DNA from: Xanthomarina sp. F1114
GTDB lineage: Bacteria; Bacteroidota; Bacteroidia; Flavobacteriales; Flavobacteriaceae
Direction of reading: 5' to 3'
Length of the DNA stretch: 64,000 nt
Assembly (NCBI RefSeq): GCF_026410255.1
Contig: NZ_JAPMLL010000005.1
Location: forward strand, 62,001-126,000
Within the stretch, counting starts at the first letter, position 1. Each line of letters opens with the position of its first letter. Shown piece by piece: positions 18,156 to 27,392 of the stretch. The notes under the pieces are model-generated. The model did not search any database. It was given only the letters and a program-made list of their open reading frames with translations, and was not told the DNA's origin. The translations under genes were made by a program, and so were the position numbers.

Positions 18156-19219
18156 TAAAACATAAAGGCGAAAAATGCCACTCCTACAGCAACTAAGCTA
18201 ACTATAGGAAAAAACAAAAGTGTTATCAGGCTACATTTAAAATAGCTTTTTAACCAACTTTGTTTGTAAAAACGTTTAAGGGCAATAAATAGATATATAA
18301 ATATGGATAATACGATTATTGTATCTATCCAATCAGGAATATCTACAATTAGATTTATCCCAACAATTAAACTAAATACAGTAAATATAAAGGCGAAAAA
18401 GTAAAAGCTAAACACCAGATGATGTGCATAGCGCCCACTTTTTCTATAAAATAGCTTTAATAATAAAGCAAATAGTGGCAAAACAAAGAACATGGCAATG
18501 GGTACGGTATCATAAAAAGTTTGTAGAATACTTCCTCCCTGTTTAGACTTCAGAAACTTCAAAGCTTGTGCATATAAACGTTTTTTAAACGCACTATCGG
18601 TTTCTTCCAAACCCATGGAAGTTAAAATCTCTTTATCTGGAGCGTTTATTTTTATTAAGGAATCTACTTCTGTACCAGCAAAACTAATGTCATTTTTTTT
18701 AGAATTAAAATTTTTATCTGAAACTAATGAGTCTATTTGCTTTTCGGTCATTCCAGAAAATACAGCCGTTTTTTTAAGAGCAATCCTCGCTTCTTCTCTA
18801 TCTAAAGAATCTTTTAATTTAAAAGCTAAAGCTTCTTCTTCTGAAAGCGAATTTATATCAACATGTTCTTCAAAAGCACTAGCAAGACCTTTATCCATAT
18901 CACTTGCTTGTTCATTGGCTTTAAACGAAAACAAAAAGAAAAAAACAATAGCAACAAACAGATACATCTGTGCTGGATGTAGATATAATAAACGTTTACC
19001 TTCTATAAACTTCCTTGCTAAATATCCAGGTTTTATTAATAAAGGAATAAAACTTTTAAAAAAACGCGCATCGAAAGAAAAGTAATTACTTATTGTATTA
19101 TAAAATAAAACACCTAAGGTTAGCTCATCTTTGTCTTTCTGACCACAATGAGGACAGAATTTAAAATCGCTATCAAAAGAGTTTTCACAATTTTTGCAAA
19201 TAGTTTGGTTGGTTGACAT
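18152..19219 (-). CDS. DUF3667 membrane protein with N-terminal zinc ribbon
   Basis: A 355-residue DUF3667 protein. The N-terminus has a zinc ribbon, CKNCENSFDSDFKFCPHCGQ, followed by the family block KSFIPLLIKPGYLARKFIEGK near residue 60. Membrane helices lie at about 80-98, 245-265, 275-300 and 310-350. A charged, mostly helical loop of about 140 residues separates the first and second helices and is likely extracytoplasmic or cytoplasmic regulatory. Function is unknown. It converges on uvrA with a 4-bp overlap and has no intrinsic terminator of its own. Confidence 0.8.
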   Translation of the reverse strand: MSTNQTICKNCENSFDSDFKFCPHCGQKDKDELTLGVLFYNTISNYFSFDARFFKSFIPLLIKPGYLARKFIEGKRLLYLHPAQMYLFVAIVFFFLFSFKANEQASDMDKGLASAFEEHVDINSLSEEEALAFKLKDSLDREEARIALKKTAVFSGMTEKQIDSLVSDKNFNSKKNDISFAGTEVDSLIKINAPDKEILTSMGLEETDSAFKKRLYAQALKFLKSKQGGSILQTFYDTVPIAMFFVLPLFALLLKLFYRKSGRYAHHLVFSFYFFAFIFTVFSLIVGINLIVDIPDWIDTIIVLSIFIYLFIALKRFYKQSWLKSYFKCSLITLLFFPIVSLVAVGVAFFAFMFY

Positions 19220-19440
19220 TACTTTTAAAATTGGTTCTATAAATGTATAAAAAAGAGAGTATTTATTACTTTTTTAAATATAATTTAATAGATATGCGCT
19301 TGTTAAGAGTTATAACTTTTAAACAAAACAAAATCTAAGCAACTTATTAACAAGGTTTTACGTATAAATAATTCTAAAAATCAGATTTTGGCATGTTGTT
19401 TGTTTTATACTTGACACGTTTCATTTAAAATCTAACAATT

Positions 19441-20598
19441 ATGAAAAAATTTATGTTTTTAATAACAGCTTTAGTCCTGGGTGGGCTAACTGTTAGCGCA
19501 TCAACTACCAACAAACCAAGTTCTATTGATAATACAACAGCTTTGAGAGGTTATGGTAATTCTTTCATATTTGTTGAAAATGGAGTTGAGTTCTCGATAT
19601 TCCCAGATGGACAGTTCGATTTTTATATGCCATCTTACGGTCCAAATGTAAGTGTTTATAGTCCTGGAATAAGTATCAGTTTTAACTCTGGATACAATTA
19701 TAATCCGTTTTTACAATACGATGAATTCGGAGCCATTATTCAAGTGGAACACGTACCAGTTTATTACGATTATTATGGTCGTGTAAATCAAATTGGAAAT
19801 GTGTTTATTAATTATAACAGTTTTGGAAACGTATCGAGAATTGGAGGACTATATATTCACTACAACTCTTATAGAAGATATGCTTACTATACCGGGTATA
19901 TCAATGCGTTTAATCCGTACTACGTTTACAGACCTTGGCATGGATATTACCGGGTTCCAGCTTACAACCACTGCGTTGTTTACCACAGACCTTATAGACA
20001 ATATTACACGCCTATTAGATATAATTACAACAGACCTTATACAAACAATTACAGACGTTCTACTGCTGTTGCAACAAGACGAGGTAATACAATTAAGAGA
20101 AGAACTGAGTTAGCTACTAGACCAACTCAAGCAAATAACACTCCTAGACGAGATGTTGGAAGTACAAAACCTAGAACTAAGAATCAACTTACTGCGCAAC
20201 CTAGAAATACTGAGAACAGTGTAAGGCCACGTACTGGTTCTCAAGCTAATTTACCTAGATATAATAATCAGGTAGCACCAAAGCCTAGAACCGCAACAAA
20301 TATGGTTAGACCAGGAAAAGATTTAAGTAATAACACACCTAAATCCAACAATCAGGTAGCGCCAAAACCTAGGACCATTACTAACACTGTAAGACCTAGA
20401 ACTAATTCTCAAATGAATTCTCCTAGGTCTAAAAGCCCAACAGTTTCAAAGCCTAGGACTCAAACTAGAGGAAATTCAGCAAGACCTGAGTTTAAACAGA
20501 ATGTAGCTAGCAGAAAACCAAAGCAAGTAAATAATCGTACATACAGTAAAGATCGCAATAAGAATCAAATGGCTTCAAATAATAGAAGCAGAAGATAA
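19441..20598 (+). CDS. Secreted Tyr-rich protein with basic Pro/Arg/Asn repeat tail
   Basis: A 385-residue exported protein of unknown function. Residues 1-21 are a signal peptide ending near SAS. Residues 35-200 are rich in Tyr, Asn and Gly with short beta-prone repeats (FINYNSFGNV, LYIHYNSYRRY). From about residue 205 the composition changes sharply to Arg, Lys, Pro, Thr, Asn and Ser, giving a strongly basic, disordered tail that holds a 28-residue tandem repeat (bases 20179-20514). A surface or matrix-binding role would be a guess. It is monocistronic; TATACTTG at 19405-19412 is a weak -7 match. The 221-bp region upstream shows nothing else clear. Confidence 0.75.
   Translation: MKKFMFLITALVLGGLTVSASTTNKPSSIDNTTALRGYGNSFIFVENGVEFSIFPDGQFDFYMPSYGPNVSVYSPGISISFNSGYNYNPFLQYDEFGAIIQVEHVPVYYDYYGRVNQIGNVFINYNSFGNVSRIGGLYIHYNSYRRYAYYTGYINAFNPYYVYRPWHGYYRVPAYNHCVVYHRPYRQYYTPIRYNYNRPYTNNYRRSTAVATRRGNTIKRRTELATRPTQANNTPRRDVGSTKPRTKNQLTAQPRNTENSVRPRTGSQANLPRYNNQVAPKPRTATNMVRPGKDLSNNTPKSNNQVAPKPRTITNTVRPRTNSQMNSPRSKSPTVSKPRTQTRGNSARPEFKQNVASRKPKQVNNRTYSKDRNKNQMASNNRSRR
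20179..20514 (+). repeat. 84-bp coding tandem repeat (28 residues, about 4 copies)
   Basis: Units start at 20179, 20263, 20347 and 20431. The two central units share NNQVAPKPRTxTNxVRP and are very alike at DNA level; the first and last units are diverged (KNQLTAQPRN, KSPTVSKPRT). The repeat encodes part of the basic tail of the secreted protein. Confidence 0.8.
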
Positions 20599-20619
20599 TT
20601 AGATTTTGGTTGGTTAGTT

Positions 20620-20670
20620 GGAAAGTCCTGCAAGTAGTTTGCCTCAAAGCAACTTTGTGGGATTTTCCTT
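20620..20670 (+). terminator. Imperfect intrinsic terminator
   Basis: GGAAAGTCCTGCAAG and CTTTGTGGGATTTTCC form an imperfect stem followed by TTTTTTACTTTTT. It lies between the secreted repeat protein and the convergent flippase gene. Confidence 0.6.
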
Positions 20671-20672
20671 TT

Positions 20673-22136
20673 TTACTTTTTATAGATTCTAAAAATCTTA
20701 TTTAATAAAGTAGAAATATCATCAGATAAATTAAGTGTATAAACCAAAGCTCCATAACTAATGGTAATAAGTGTACTTTTTAGAGCAATATTTACTATAG
20801 GATGAAATGGAAAATCCCAAAAATAAAACACGCCTAAACCTACTAATAACAGTACAATAACTTTTACTGTATTAACAGAAAAAGGAAGCATTCTGAATTT
20901 AACATACACAAACATTATTTTTGAAATATTATAAAATAAAATAGCAATAAATGTAGCAAAGGCGGCTCCATTAATTCCGTAAATAGGAATAAATACTATA
21001 TTTAAAACCACTGTTAAAACAGCTAATAAAACTCCTAAAACAAGAACCATTCGATAATAATCGCTATTAAAAAGAATGGCATTATTATTCCCCAACAAAC
21101 TATCTAACAGCTTTGTAATTCCAATTATAAAAACAACTATCAACCCATCCACATAGTTTTCATTAATTAATTTATATAGTTCGTTAATATTTAAAATAAT
21201 TATAAGAAATATAAACGCCGAAATTATGAATAAGGTTAAGGAGCTTTTTTTATAAAGAATCTTTAATTCTGTTTTATTTTTTTCGTTTAATAACTTAGCA
21301 GTTAATGGGTTTACAATTTGATGCATAGACCTATATGGCACACCAATTACTGTAGCAATATAAATAGCTACACCATAGTAAGCTACGTTTTCAATGGCTT
21401 CGTAGCGATTAATCATAAATTTATCTATTTCTAGAATGACGTTCGCTACAGAACCTGCAATAATTATTAAAGTGGTGTATTTTAAAATTGCGTTAAGATT
21501 CGGAATTCTTCCAAATTTTAACTTTGGAAAACGAAGACTAAAAGCATATAACTTCATCACAACCAATCGAAGTATATAAGCGCCAACAATACAATTAATA
21601 AACTGATCTACTGTTAGATAATCAGCATATAATAATAGCAACAAAATGGTTGTGCAGACTCTATGAAATACTTCTTTCATAAAGTTACCAAATACCGTTT
21701 GCATTTGAACTTTAGACCAAGCATAAAAAACTTCAAAATATGCAAAGCTAATGGCTGTAATATAGATAAGCCAAACATAATCTGCTACAATAATATTGTC
21801 TCCAGCTAACCAGGAACTGATAAAGGAAAATGCAAAGTATCCTATTAGTCCAAAGGGTATAATTACCAATAAAGGTAAAAATAACATTAGGGTTAAAAAG
21901 CTATTTTGAGATTGTTTTGTTTTAAAAGAAGAGTAGAATTTTATAATAGTATTATGAACTCCAAAAGCCATAAGTGGCATCATAATATTAGCTGTTGAAA
22001 GTAAATAACCTACCAAACCGAAGTATTCATCACTTAAAAAAGAAGTATATAGAAATAGCACATTTATAGCTCCAATTCCAAAGCCTAAATAAGTAACAAG
22101 TGTATTTTTTATCGATTGATTTACTACAATTCCCAT
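20673..22136 (-). CDS. Wzx-like polysaccharide flippase (MATE/MVF-type membrane protein)
   Basis: A 487-residue integral membrane protein with about 14 hydrophobic helices, the expected architecture of lipid-linked oligosaccharide flippases. The N-terminus SIKNTLVTYLGFGIGAINVLF and the central KFMINRYEAIENVAYYGVAIYI are typical of Wzx-type transporters, which move undecaprenyl-linked glycans across the inner membrane. Its first 13 bp overlap the end of the glycosyltransferase gene, so it is translated from the same transcript. It is the last gene of the glycan operon. The substrate cannot be told. Confidence 0.85.
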   Translation of the reverse strand: MGIVVNQSIKNTLVTYLGFGIGAINVLFLYTSFLSDEYFGLVGYLLSTANIMMPLMAFGVHNTIIKFYSSFKTKQSQNSFLTLMLFLPLLVIIPFGLIGYFAFSFISSWLAGDNIIVADYVWLIYITAISFAYFEVFYAWSKVQMQTVFGNFMKEVFHRVCTTILLLLLYADYLTVDQFINCIVGAYILRLVVMKLYAFSLRFPKLKFGRIPNLNAILKYTTLIIIAGSVANVILEIDKFMINRYEAIENVAYYGVAIYIATVIGVPYRSMHQIVNPLTAKLLNEKNKTELKILYKKSSLTLFIISAFIFLIIILNINELYKLINENYVDGLIVVFIIGITKLLDSLLGNNNAILFNSDYYRMVLVLGVLLAVLTVVLNIVFIPIYGINGAAFATFIAILFYNISKIMFVYVKFRMLPFSVNTVKVIVLLLVGLGVFYFWDFPFHPIVNIALKSTLITISYGALVYTLNLSDDISTLLNKIFRIYKK

Positions 22137-23416
22137 AAAATCAATTTAGATAAAGATTCGGTTAAAGCTTTTCGACTATACTTTTGTAATCCAATAGCAT
22201 GAGATTTTAAATTTCCTTCTTGATATGATTTATAAAAAATTAAGAGGGTCCTTTTTATGGCATCGTGATCTTGATAATTAAAATAGGATCCTGTATTGGT
22301 TTCTTTTATAATAGTTTCAATATCTGAATCTTTTGGACCAATAGCTAAAATAGGTCTGTTAGAAACCATATACTCAAACAGTTTCCCAGGAATAATACAT
22401 TTTGTTTCCTCAGAATCTATTTCAATTAACAATAAAACTTGAGATTTTTTTTGAAATTCAATCGCCTTATTATGTGTTACATAACTATGATTATTTATAT
22501 AAGAACTTAAACCATATAATTTTAAAGATTCTAATACATCTGCACTAACTGAACCTATAAAATGAAGTTCTAAATCTTTAGCAAAATCTGCATGCTCCTC
22601 TATAAGTTCTTTTAAAACTTGCCAGAGTACTTCTGGGTTTCGTTTAGACAATAAAGAACCAATATGGGCTAAAGTAAACTTTTTATCGAGTGGTGGATTC
22701 CCAACCGAGTTTCTATCGTAACCATTAGTAATTACCAAAATGGGCTTGTCTGTAATATTTGAAAACTCCTTTTTTGTTACTTCGCTAGTCACTATAATTT
22801 GATTGGCCTTTTGAAGAACTTCTTTTTCTAACGCCTTGTGTTTCTGTTTAGCGTAGTTAGTCAGTTTTAATTGTTTATGATATCCTATAGTTGTCCAAGG
22901 ATCTCTAAAATCTGCTATCCATTTAACTCCTGAACTTTTTTGTAATTCGAGCCCAATAAGATGCAAACTATGTGGAGGTCCTGTTGTAATAACAGTATCT
23001 ATATTATAATCTGATATATAGGTATCCAAATATCTAAATGAAGGCTTTACCCAACTCTTTCTGGCATCTGGAATAAAAAAGTTTCCGCGTACAAAAAGCA
23101 GTAATTTATCTATAGTTGATTGTTGTTTTTCCTTTGGAATAATCCCTTTACTTATAGTCTTGGACTTGGATTTAGATAAAAATCCTGCAAATCTATAAGG
23201 TTCTTTTATGGGTTGTTTTAGGATAGTAATATTATCTGAAACTTCCGCTAAAAGAGTTTCATCTATAATAGGATAACTGGGATTTGATGGTACATATACA
23301 ACTGGTTCTATACCAAATTCTGGTAAATATTTCACAAACTTCAACCAACGTTGCACTCCTGGACCTCCAGCTGGTGGCCAATAGTACGCGATTATAAGAA
23401 CCTTGGTTTTAGTCAT
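22124..23416 (-). CDS. Family 4-type glycosyltransferase
   Basis: A 430-residue GT-B fold transferase. The N-terminal loop YYWPPAGGPGVQRWLKF near residue 12 is the acceptor-side signature of family 4 glycosyltransferases in Bacteroidota. VITTGPPHSLHLIG and WIADFRDPW follow near residues 140-172. The C-terminal donor domain has HIGSLLSKRNPEVL, then a KLFEYMVSNRPILAIGP block near residue 350 with the nucleotide-sugar-binding glutamate. It probably adds a sugar to a lipid-linked glycan in the cytoplasm. It lies between YfhO (29 bp upstream) and the flippase (13 bp overlap). Confidence 0.85.
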   Translation of the reverse strand: MTKTKVLIIAYYWPPAGGPGVQRWLKFVKYLPEFGIEPVVYVPSNPSYPIIDETLLAEVSDNITILKQPIKEPYRFAGFLSKSKSKTISKGIIPKEKQQSTIDKLLLFVRGNFFIPDARKSWVKPSFRYLDTYISDYNIDTVITTGPPHSLHLIGLELQKSSGVKWIADFRDPWTTIGYHKQLKLTNYAKQKHKALEKEVLQKANQIIVTSEVTKKEFSNITDKPILVITNGYDRNSVGNPPLDKKFTLAHIGSLLSKRNPEVLWQVLKELIEEHADFAKDLELHFIGSVSADVLESLKLYGLSSYINNHSYVTHNKAIEFQKKSQVLLLIEIDSEETKCIIPGKLFEYMVSNRPILAIGPKDSDIETIIKETNTGSYFNYQDHDAIKRTLLIFYKSYQEGNLKSHAIGLQKYSRKALTESLSKLILWEL

Positions 23417-23445
23417 TTTTACAGTCGTAAAGTCTTAGAAAGAGT

Positions 23446-25881
23446 TTAAGCTTTATCTTCCTTCTTAAAATTATAAAACAAACCTCCAATAAGCAATAAA
23501 ACAAATACTATAGAGCTTGCCAAAGCAATATTACTACCGGTTTTAATAACCTGTGGTTCGAATTTAAATTCTATGTCATGATTTCCTGCAGGAATATGCA
23601 TCCCTCGTAAAACGTAATCTACACGTGTATGTGGACTTAATTGTCCATCTATATAAGCATTCCAACCATCTTTATAATAAATTTCCGAAAACACAGCAAA
23701 ACCATCAACAGCACTAGAAGATTTATATTTTATGTAATTAGGCTTATAGGTTTCAACTTTAATCGTAGCTGTAGTATCTATCATAATATCTTCCTTTAAG
23801 AAAGAAGCATATTCATTATCAGACATCATAACCGCTACTTTTTTAGTATCTAAACTATCAAGAGCTTTTATTTCTTCGTTTGCCGAGTTAACAAACCTAA
23901 TATTTTCAACAAACCACGCATTTCCATTGGCATCTGGATTGGTGTAAGGAAACGGCTTTCCTTCTTCATCTTCGGCAATAATATACTTGGTATTCAACAT
24001 GTTTAACACGTCGATATTATTTTTTGAAATATAGAAATCATACAATTCATCATAACGCTTTAATTTGGCTGCATGATAACCCGATAAAGAATTGTAAAAA
24101 TAAGAAGCTTTCGCCGGAGCTCTAGAAACCAAATCGAAGACTCTAAAGTTTTCAGGATCTTGCATGATGACTTTATCAACTTCAGTAGCTTGATACGGTT
24201 TATTCATTCTAATTGATGGCACAAAAGAATCGTTGTTAACATAGCGTCTATCTACGCCAACTAAGTCGATTAAAATAAAAACGGCAAAGGCTAAAATAAC
24301 CTTGGTTTCTGAAAGTTTCTTTTTCAAAAACAAAAAGATGGTTCCGGCAGATAGAAGTACTAAAACTAAGGTTCTAAACGTATCTGCCGTAAAAAAGGCT
24401 TTTCTATCTGCAATTAAGGCGTCCATAAATTGTTGTCCAAAATTCTGACGATAGTAACCATCGCTTCCTCCAACAAAATTAAATAAGGTAGATTTAAATA
24501 CTAAGAAAACTACAGCCAACCCAGCCGTTATAATCACCGTATATTTTAAGGCTTTTAGTTTTTCTTCTTCTTTATTAAAATTATTAAAAAGCTTTACAAG
24601 TCCGAAAATAGCTAAAACAGGAATACATAATTCTAAAATGACCTGAATGGAACTTACAGCTCTAAATTTATTGTAAAATGGTACGTAATCTATAAAAAAG
24701 TCTGTTATAAACTTAAATGGCTGACTGTCTCCATAAGATAAAATTAAGGATAATAAACTCCCTCCTACAAGCCACCATTTTAAACGGCCTTTTACTAAAA
24801 ACAGCGCAAATACAAATAAGAAAATTACGACTGCTCCTATATAAGCTGGAGCTTCCACAATAGTTTGTTTCCCCCAATACGTTGGTGTTTGTTTGGTATA
24901 TTCTCTGGCTTCCAATGGCGGAACCCCTTGCTTTAAAAAGAACTGGTAAGACTCCGAATCCTTTCCAACATCTTCATGACTGCCACCTCCCATAAATCTA
25001 GGAATATACAAATTGAAGGTCTCTAATATGCCATAACTATATTCTGTAATATAATCTCTATCAAGACCTGTAGTAATTTCTTTAGGAGAACCATCTGCAT
25101 TTATGGTTAATTCACTAGGTCCTCTGGTACTTTCTTTGGCGTACTCTTGAGTTGCTAAAATATTTGTTGCGTTAAGTCCGATAGCTAATAAAACCGCTAA
25201 AGACAAAACTCCAACAGCTTTAAAGAAATGAGGTAATTCTTGCTTTTTATATGCATCTACTAAATAAGCTAGACCTAAAATTAGCACTAAAAACAACAAG
25301 TAATAAGTCATTTGAAAATGATTGGCCACTAATTCTAAAGCCATGGCAACGGCGGTAAGTAAAAACCCAAAAACATAACGTTTTCTAAAGGTTAATAAAA
25401 TTCCACTTAAAACCAAAGGCATATAAGCAATAGCATGCGCTTTACTATTATGTCCAACTCCCAGTATAATAATTAAATAAGTAGAGAAACCAAAGGCAAG
25501 TGCCCCAAGTGCTGCTAATTTATAATCTACTTTTAAAACTAATAATAGAATATAAAAACCTATAAAATAAAGAAAAAGATAATCTGCTGGTCTAGGTAAA
25601 AATCGGAGTGTTAAATCCAACTTTTTAATATAATTATTGGGATAATGCGCTCCTAGTTGATAAGTTGGCATGCCACCAAACGCACTATTTGTCCAATAAG
25701 TTTCTTCTCCTGTGGCTTGTTTAAAATCCTTTTGTTGCTTAGACATGCCAATATAATGCACAATGTCGCTTTGATAAATAGATTTTCCTTGAAGTACAGG
25801 GCTAAAATAAGTTAAGGAAATAATCACGAATCCTATAAAAACAAGGATGTGAGGGAGAAATTTTTTAAATGAAATAGACAT
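23446..25881 (-). CDS. YfhO family membrane protein (GT-C-like)
   Basis: An 811-residue YfhO-family protein. It has about a dozen membrane helices through residue 560, with an early loop KSIYQSDIVHYIGMSKQQKD bearing acidic residues typical of GT-C fold enzymes. A soluble region follows at about 560-780, with YKDGWNAYIDGQLSPHTRVD and GMHIPAGNHDIEF, and a last helix sits near the C-terminus. The family is associated with glycosylation of surface polymers using lipid-linked sugar donors. It lies in the same operon as a glycosyltransferase and a flippase, which agrees with an envelope glycan role. Confidence 0.85.
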   Translation of the reverse strand: MSISFKKFLPHILVFIGFVIISLTYFSPVLQGKSIYQSDIVHYIGMSKQQKDFKQATGEETYWTNSAFGGMPTYQLGAHYPNNYIKKLDLTLRFLPRPADYLFLYFIGFYILLLVLKVDYKLAALGALAFGFSTYLIIILGVGHNSKAHAIAYMPLVLSGILLTFRKRYVFGFLLTAVAMALELVANHFQMTYYLLFLVLILGLAYLVDAYKKQELPHFFKAVGVLSLAVLLAIGLNATNILATQEYAKESTRGPSELTINADGSPKEITTGLDRDYITEYSYGILETFNLYIPRFMGGGSHEDVGKDSESYQFFLKQGVPPLEAREYTKQTPTYWGKQTIVEAPAYIGAVVIFLFVFALFLVKGRLKWWLVGGSLLSLILSYGDSQPFKFITDFFIDYVPFYNKFRAVSSIQVILELCIPVLAIFGLVKLFNNFNKEEEKLKALKYTVIITAGLAVVFLVFKSTLFNFVGGSDGYYRQNFGQQFMDALIADRKAFFTADTFRTLVLVLLSAGTIFLFLKKKLSETKVILAFAVFILIDLVGVDRRYVNNDSFVPSIRMNKPYQATEVDKVIMQDPENFRVFDLVSRAPAKASYFYNSLSGYHAAKLKRYDELYDFYISKNNIDVLNMLNTKYIIAEDEEGKPFPYTNPDANGNAWFVENIRFVNSANEEIKALDSLDTKKVAVMMSDNEYASFLKEDIMIDTTATIKVETYKPNYIKYKSSSAVDGFAVFSEIYYKDGWNAYIDGQLSPHTRVDYVLRGMHIPAGNHDIEFKFEPQVIKTGSNIALASSIVFVLLLIGGLFYNFKKEDKA

Positions 25882-25910
25882 GAAAATATGTTATACTATG
25901 AAAGCGAAAA

Positions 25911-26198
25911 TTAATCAATTTCTTCGTAATCTACATATTCTCCTACATTTTTATTTGAAGTTGTTCTTTGAGGTGCTTTATCTATAGATACTTCGCCCTC
26001 TTTATTTTTTTCTTGCGTAGTTTGTTTAGGCTGTTGATATTGCCCAAACTGCCCGCCAAAACGCTCTTCTGCCTTTTTTGCAACATATTTCATTAATAAA
26101 GGCGCAAATAATCGGGATAATATTTTTATTCCATAATAAATTAATAGAATAATTAAAACAACCCTTAAAACGCCCGTTATAGATGCATACTGTAGCAT
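25911..26198 (-). CDS. DUF4834 family small membrane protein
   Basis: A 95-residue protein with one membrane helix at about residues 9-28 and a polar, Gln/Lys-rich C-terminal tail ending VDYEEID, typical of DUF4834 in Flavobacteriaceae. I chose ATG 26198 over the longer frame from 26216, because that frame's TTG is itself part of the TATTTTTG promoter box. It is the first gene of the minus-strand operon that runs into YfhO. Function is unknown; its position suggests a link to the envelope glycan genes. Confidence 0.75.
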   Translation of the reverse strand: MLQYASITGVLRVVLIILLIYYGIKILSRLFAPLLMKYVAKKAEERFGGQFGQYQQPKQTTQEKNKEGEVSIDKAPQRTTSNKNVGEYVDYEEID

Positions 26199-26213
26199 AG
26201 ATATAATTTTATA

Positions 26214-26221
26214 CAAAAATA
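26214..26221 (-). promoter_or_regulatory. -7 box of the glycan operon
   Basis: TATTTTTG read on the minus strand, 16 bp before the DUF4834 start codon, fits TAnnTTTG. It implies a leader shorter than about 12 nt and decides against the upstream TTG as a start. Confidence 0.5.
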
Positions 26222-26387
26222 CGAATCTCCTGATTTAAAAACTGAAATAATTACTTAAAAAAAATATAAAATCTATATATTTGATTCCATCTAAATAGCA
26301 TAAAACACATATTTTATGTTATTACCATAAGAATCTATAAAAGAGATTGTTATAAAATTAAAAGCTCCAACAAAATATCTTTTACAT

Positions 26388-27374
26388 ATGAAACTCTTAA
26401 AAACCTATGTATTCCTTTTAGCTTTTGCTTTTACCATAAATGGTTATTCGCAATACACCGAAGTAATTAATTCTAACAGACCTGGCGTATCTCAAAGTGC
26501 TTTCTCAGTAGGAACTAACGTCGTTCAATTTGAAGCTGGACCTTATATGCTAAATGAAAAACATCAGCTTCTTGATAGAGATGATAAAAGTTTTGGTGCC
26601 GATTTTGCCGTAAGATATGGTTTGTTATGGCCACAATTAGAGCTAAATTTAGAAGGAACTTTTCAATCCACTAAAAGAGAGTATACAAATACAGTTCCAA
26701 ACGAAAGTAAATTTAGCGATTTTAAAACCTTAACCATTGGTGCTAAGTACTTAGTTTACGATCCTTTTAAAAATGCAGAAGAAGAAAAACCAAATTTATA
26801 CAGTTGGAAAGCCAACAATAAATTTAAATGGAAATACTTAATTCCTGCTGTTGCAGTTTATGCGGGTGCTAATTTTGACACTAAAGACAACCCTTTTACA
26901 GCTGCCGGTATTGAAGGATTTAGTCCGAAAATTATGATTTCTACACAAAATAACTTTTCTGGCGGTTGGGTATTTGTTATGAACTTTATTAAAGACAGAA
27001 TAGGCACTGACCAATCTGACTTTTCTTTTATTTTAACTCTTACCAAGTCTATAGCAGATCAATGGGCCGTTTTTGCCGAATCTGAAAATATTAGTAGCGA
27101 CTTTTATGCAGATAATCTTATTCGTTTTGGAACGGCTTATTTATGGACCAGAAACCTTCAGGTAGATGCTGCGGCTACTTTTAACACTAAAGACACACCT
27201 TCTGTATTTGGAGTTGCTATTGGAGCTTCTTATCGATTAGACTTTCATAAAGACAAAGAAGAGAAAGATGGCACCTCAGCAAAAGAAGAAATTGAAAGAA
27301 GAGAAAATAAAGCTCGTGGAGAGAAGAAAAATAATAGAAAAAAAGAAGATATAGATTTTGACTCTGATCTTTAA
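26388..27374 (+). CDS. Outer-membrane beta-barrel transporter-like protein
   Basis: A 328-residue exported protein. Residues 1-21 form a signal peptide ending SQ. The mature part begins TEVINSNRPGVSQSAFSVG, which resembles outer-membrane proteins of the phenol-degradation MetA-like / transporter group, and alternating amphipathic strands continue to about residue 285. The last 40 residues are highly charged (Lys/Glu/Arg), an unusual end for a barrel. Substrate is unknown. It is followed after 18 bp by a GNAT-like gene and probably shares its transcript. Confidence 0.65.
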   Translation: MKLLKTYVFLLAFAFTINGYSQYTEVINSNRPGVSQSAFSVGTNVVQFEAGPYMLNEKHQLLDRDDKSFGADFAVRYGLLWPQLELNLEGTFQSTKREYTNTVPNESKFSDFKTLTIGAKYLVYDPFKNAEEEKPNLYSWKANNKFKWKYLIPAVAVYAGANFDTKDNPFTAAGIEGFSPKIMISTQNNFSGGWVFVMNFIKDRIGTDQSDFSFILTLTKSIADQWAVFAESENISSDFYADNLIRFGTAYLWTRNLQVDAAATFNTKDTPSVFGVAIGASYRLDFHKDKEEKDGTSAKEEIERRENKARGEKKNNRKKEDIDFDSDL

Positions 27375-27392
27375 ATTGATGTTGTTGTACCT

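Noticed and set aside
19793-20113. A 106-codon frame on the plus strand inside the secreted repeat protein gene
   Set aside because: It lies in another frame of a gene with a clear signal peptide and repeats, and its composition (Ile/Thr-rich) is what a shifted Tyr/Asn-rich sequence gives.
26199-26216. Six-codon extension of the DUF4834 protein from a TTG at 26216
   Set aside because: That TTG is part of the TATTTTTG promoter box; the same reasoning rejects the TTG at 40247 for the small membrane protein.
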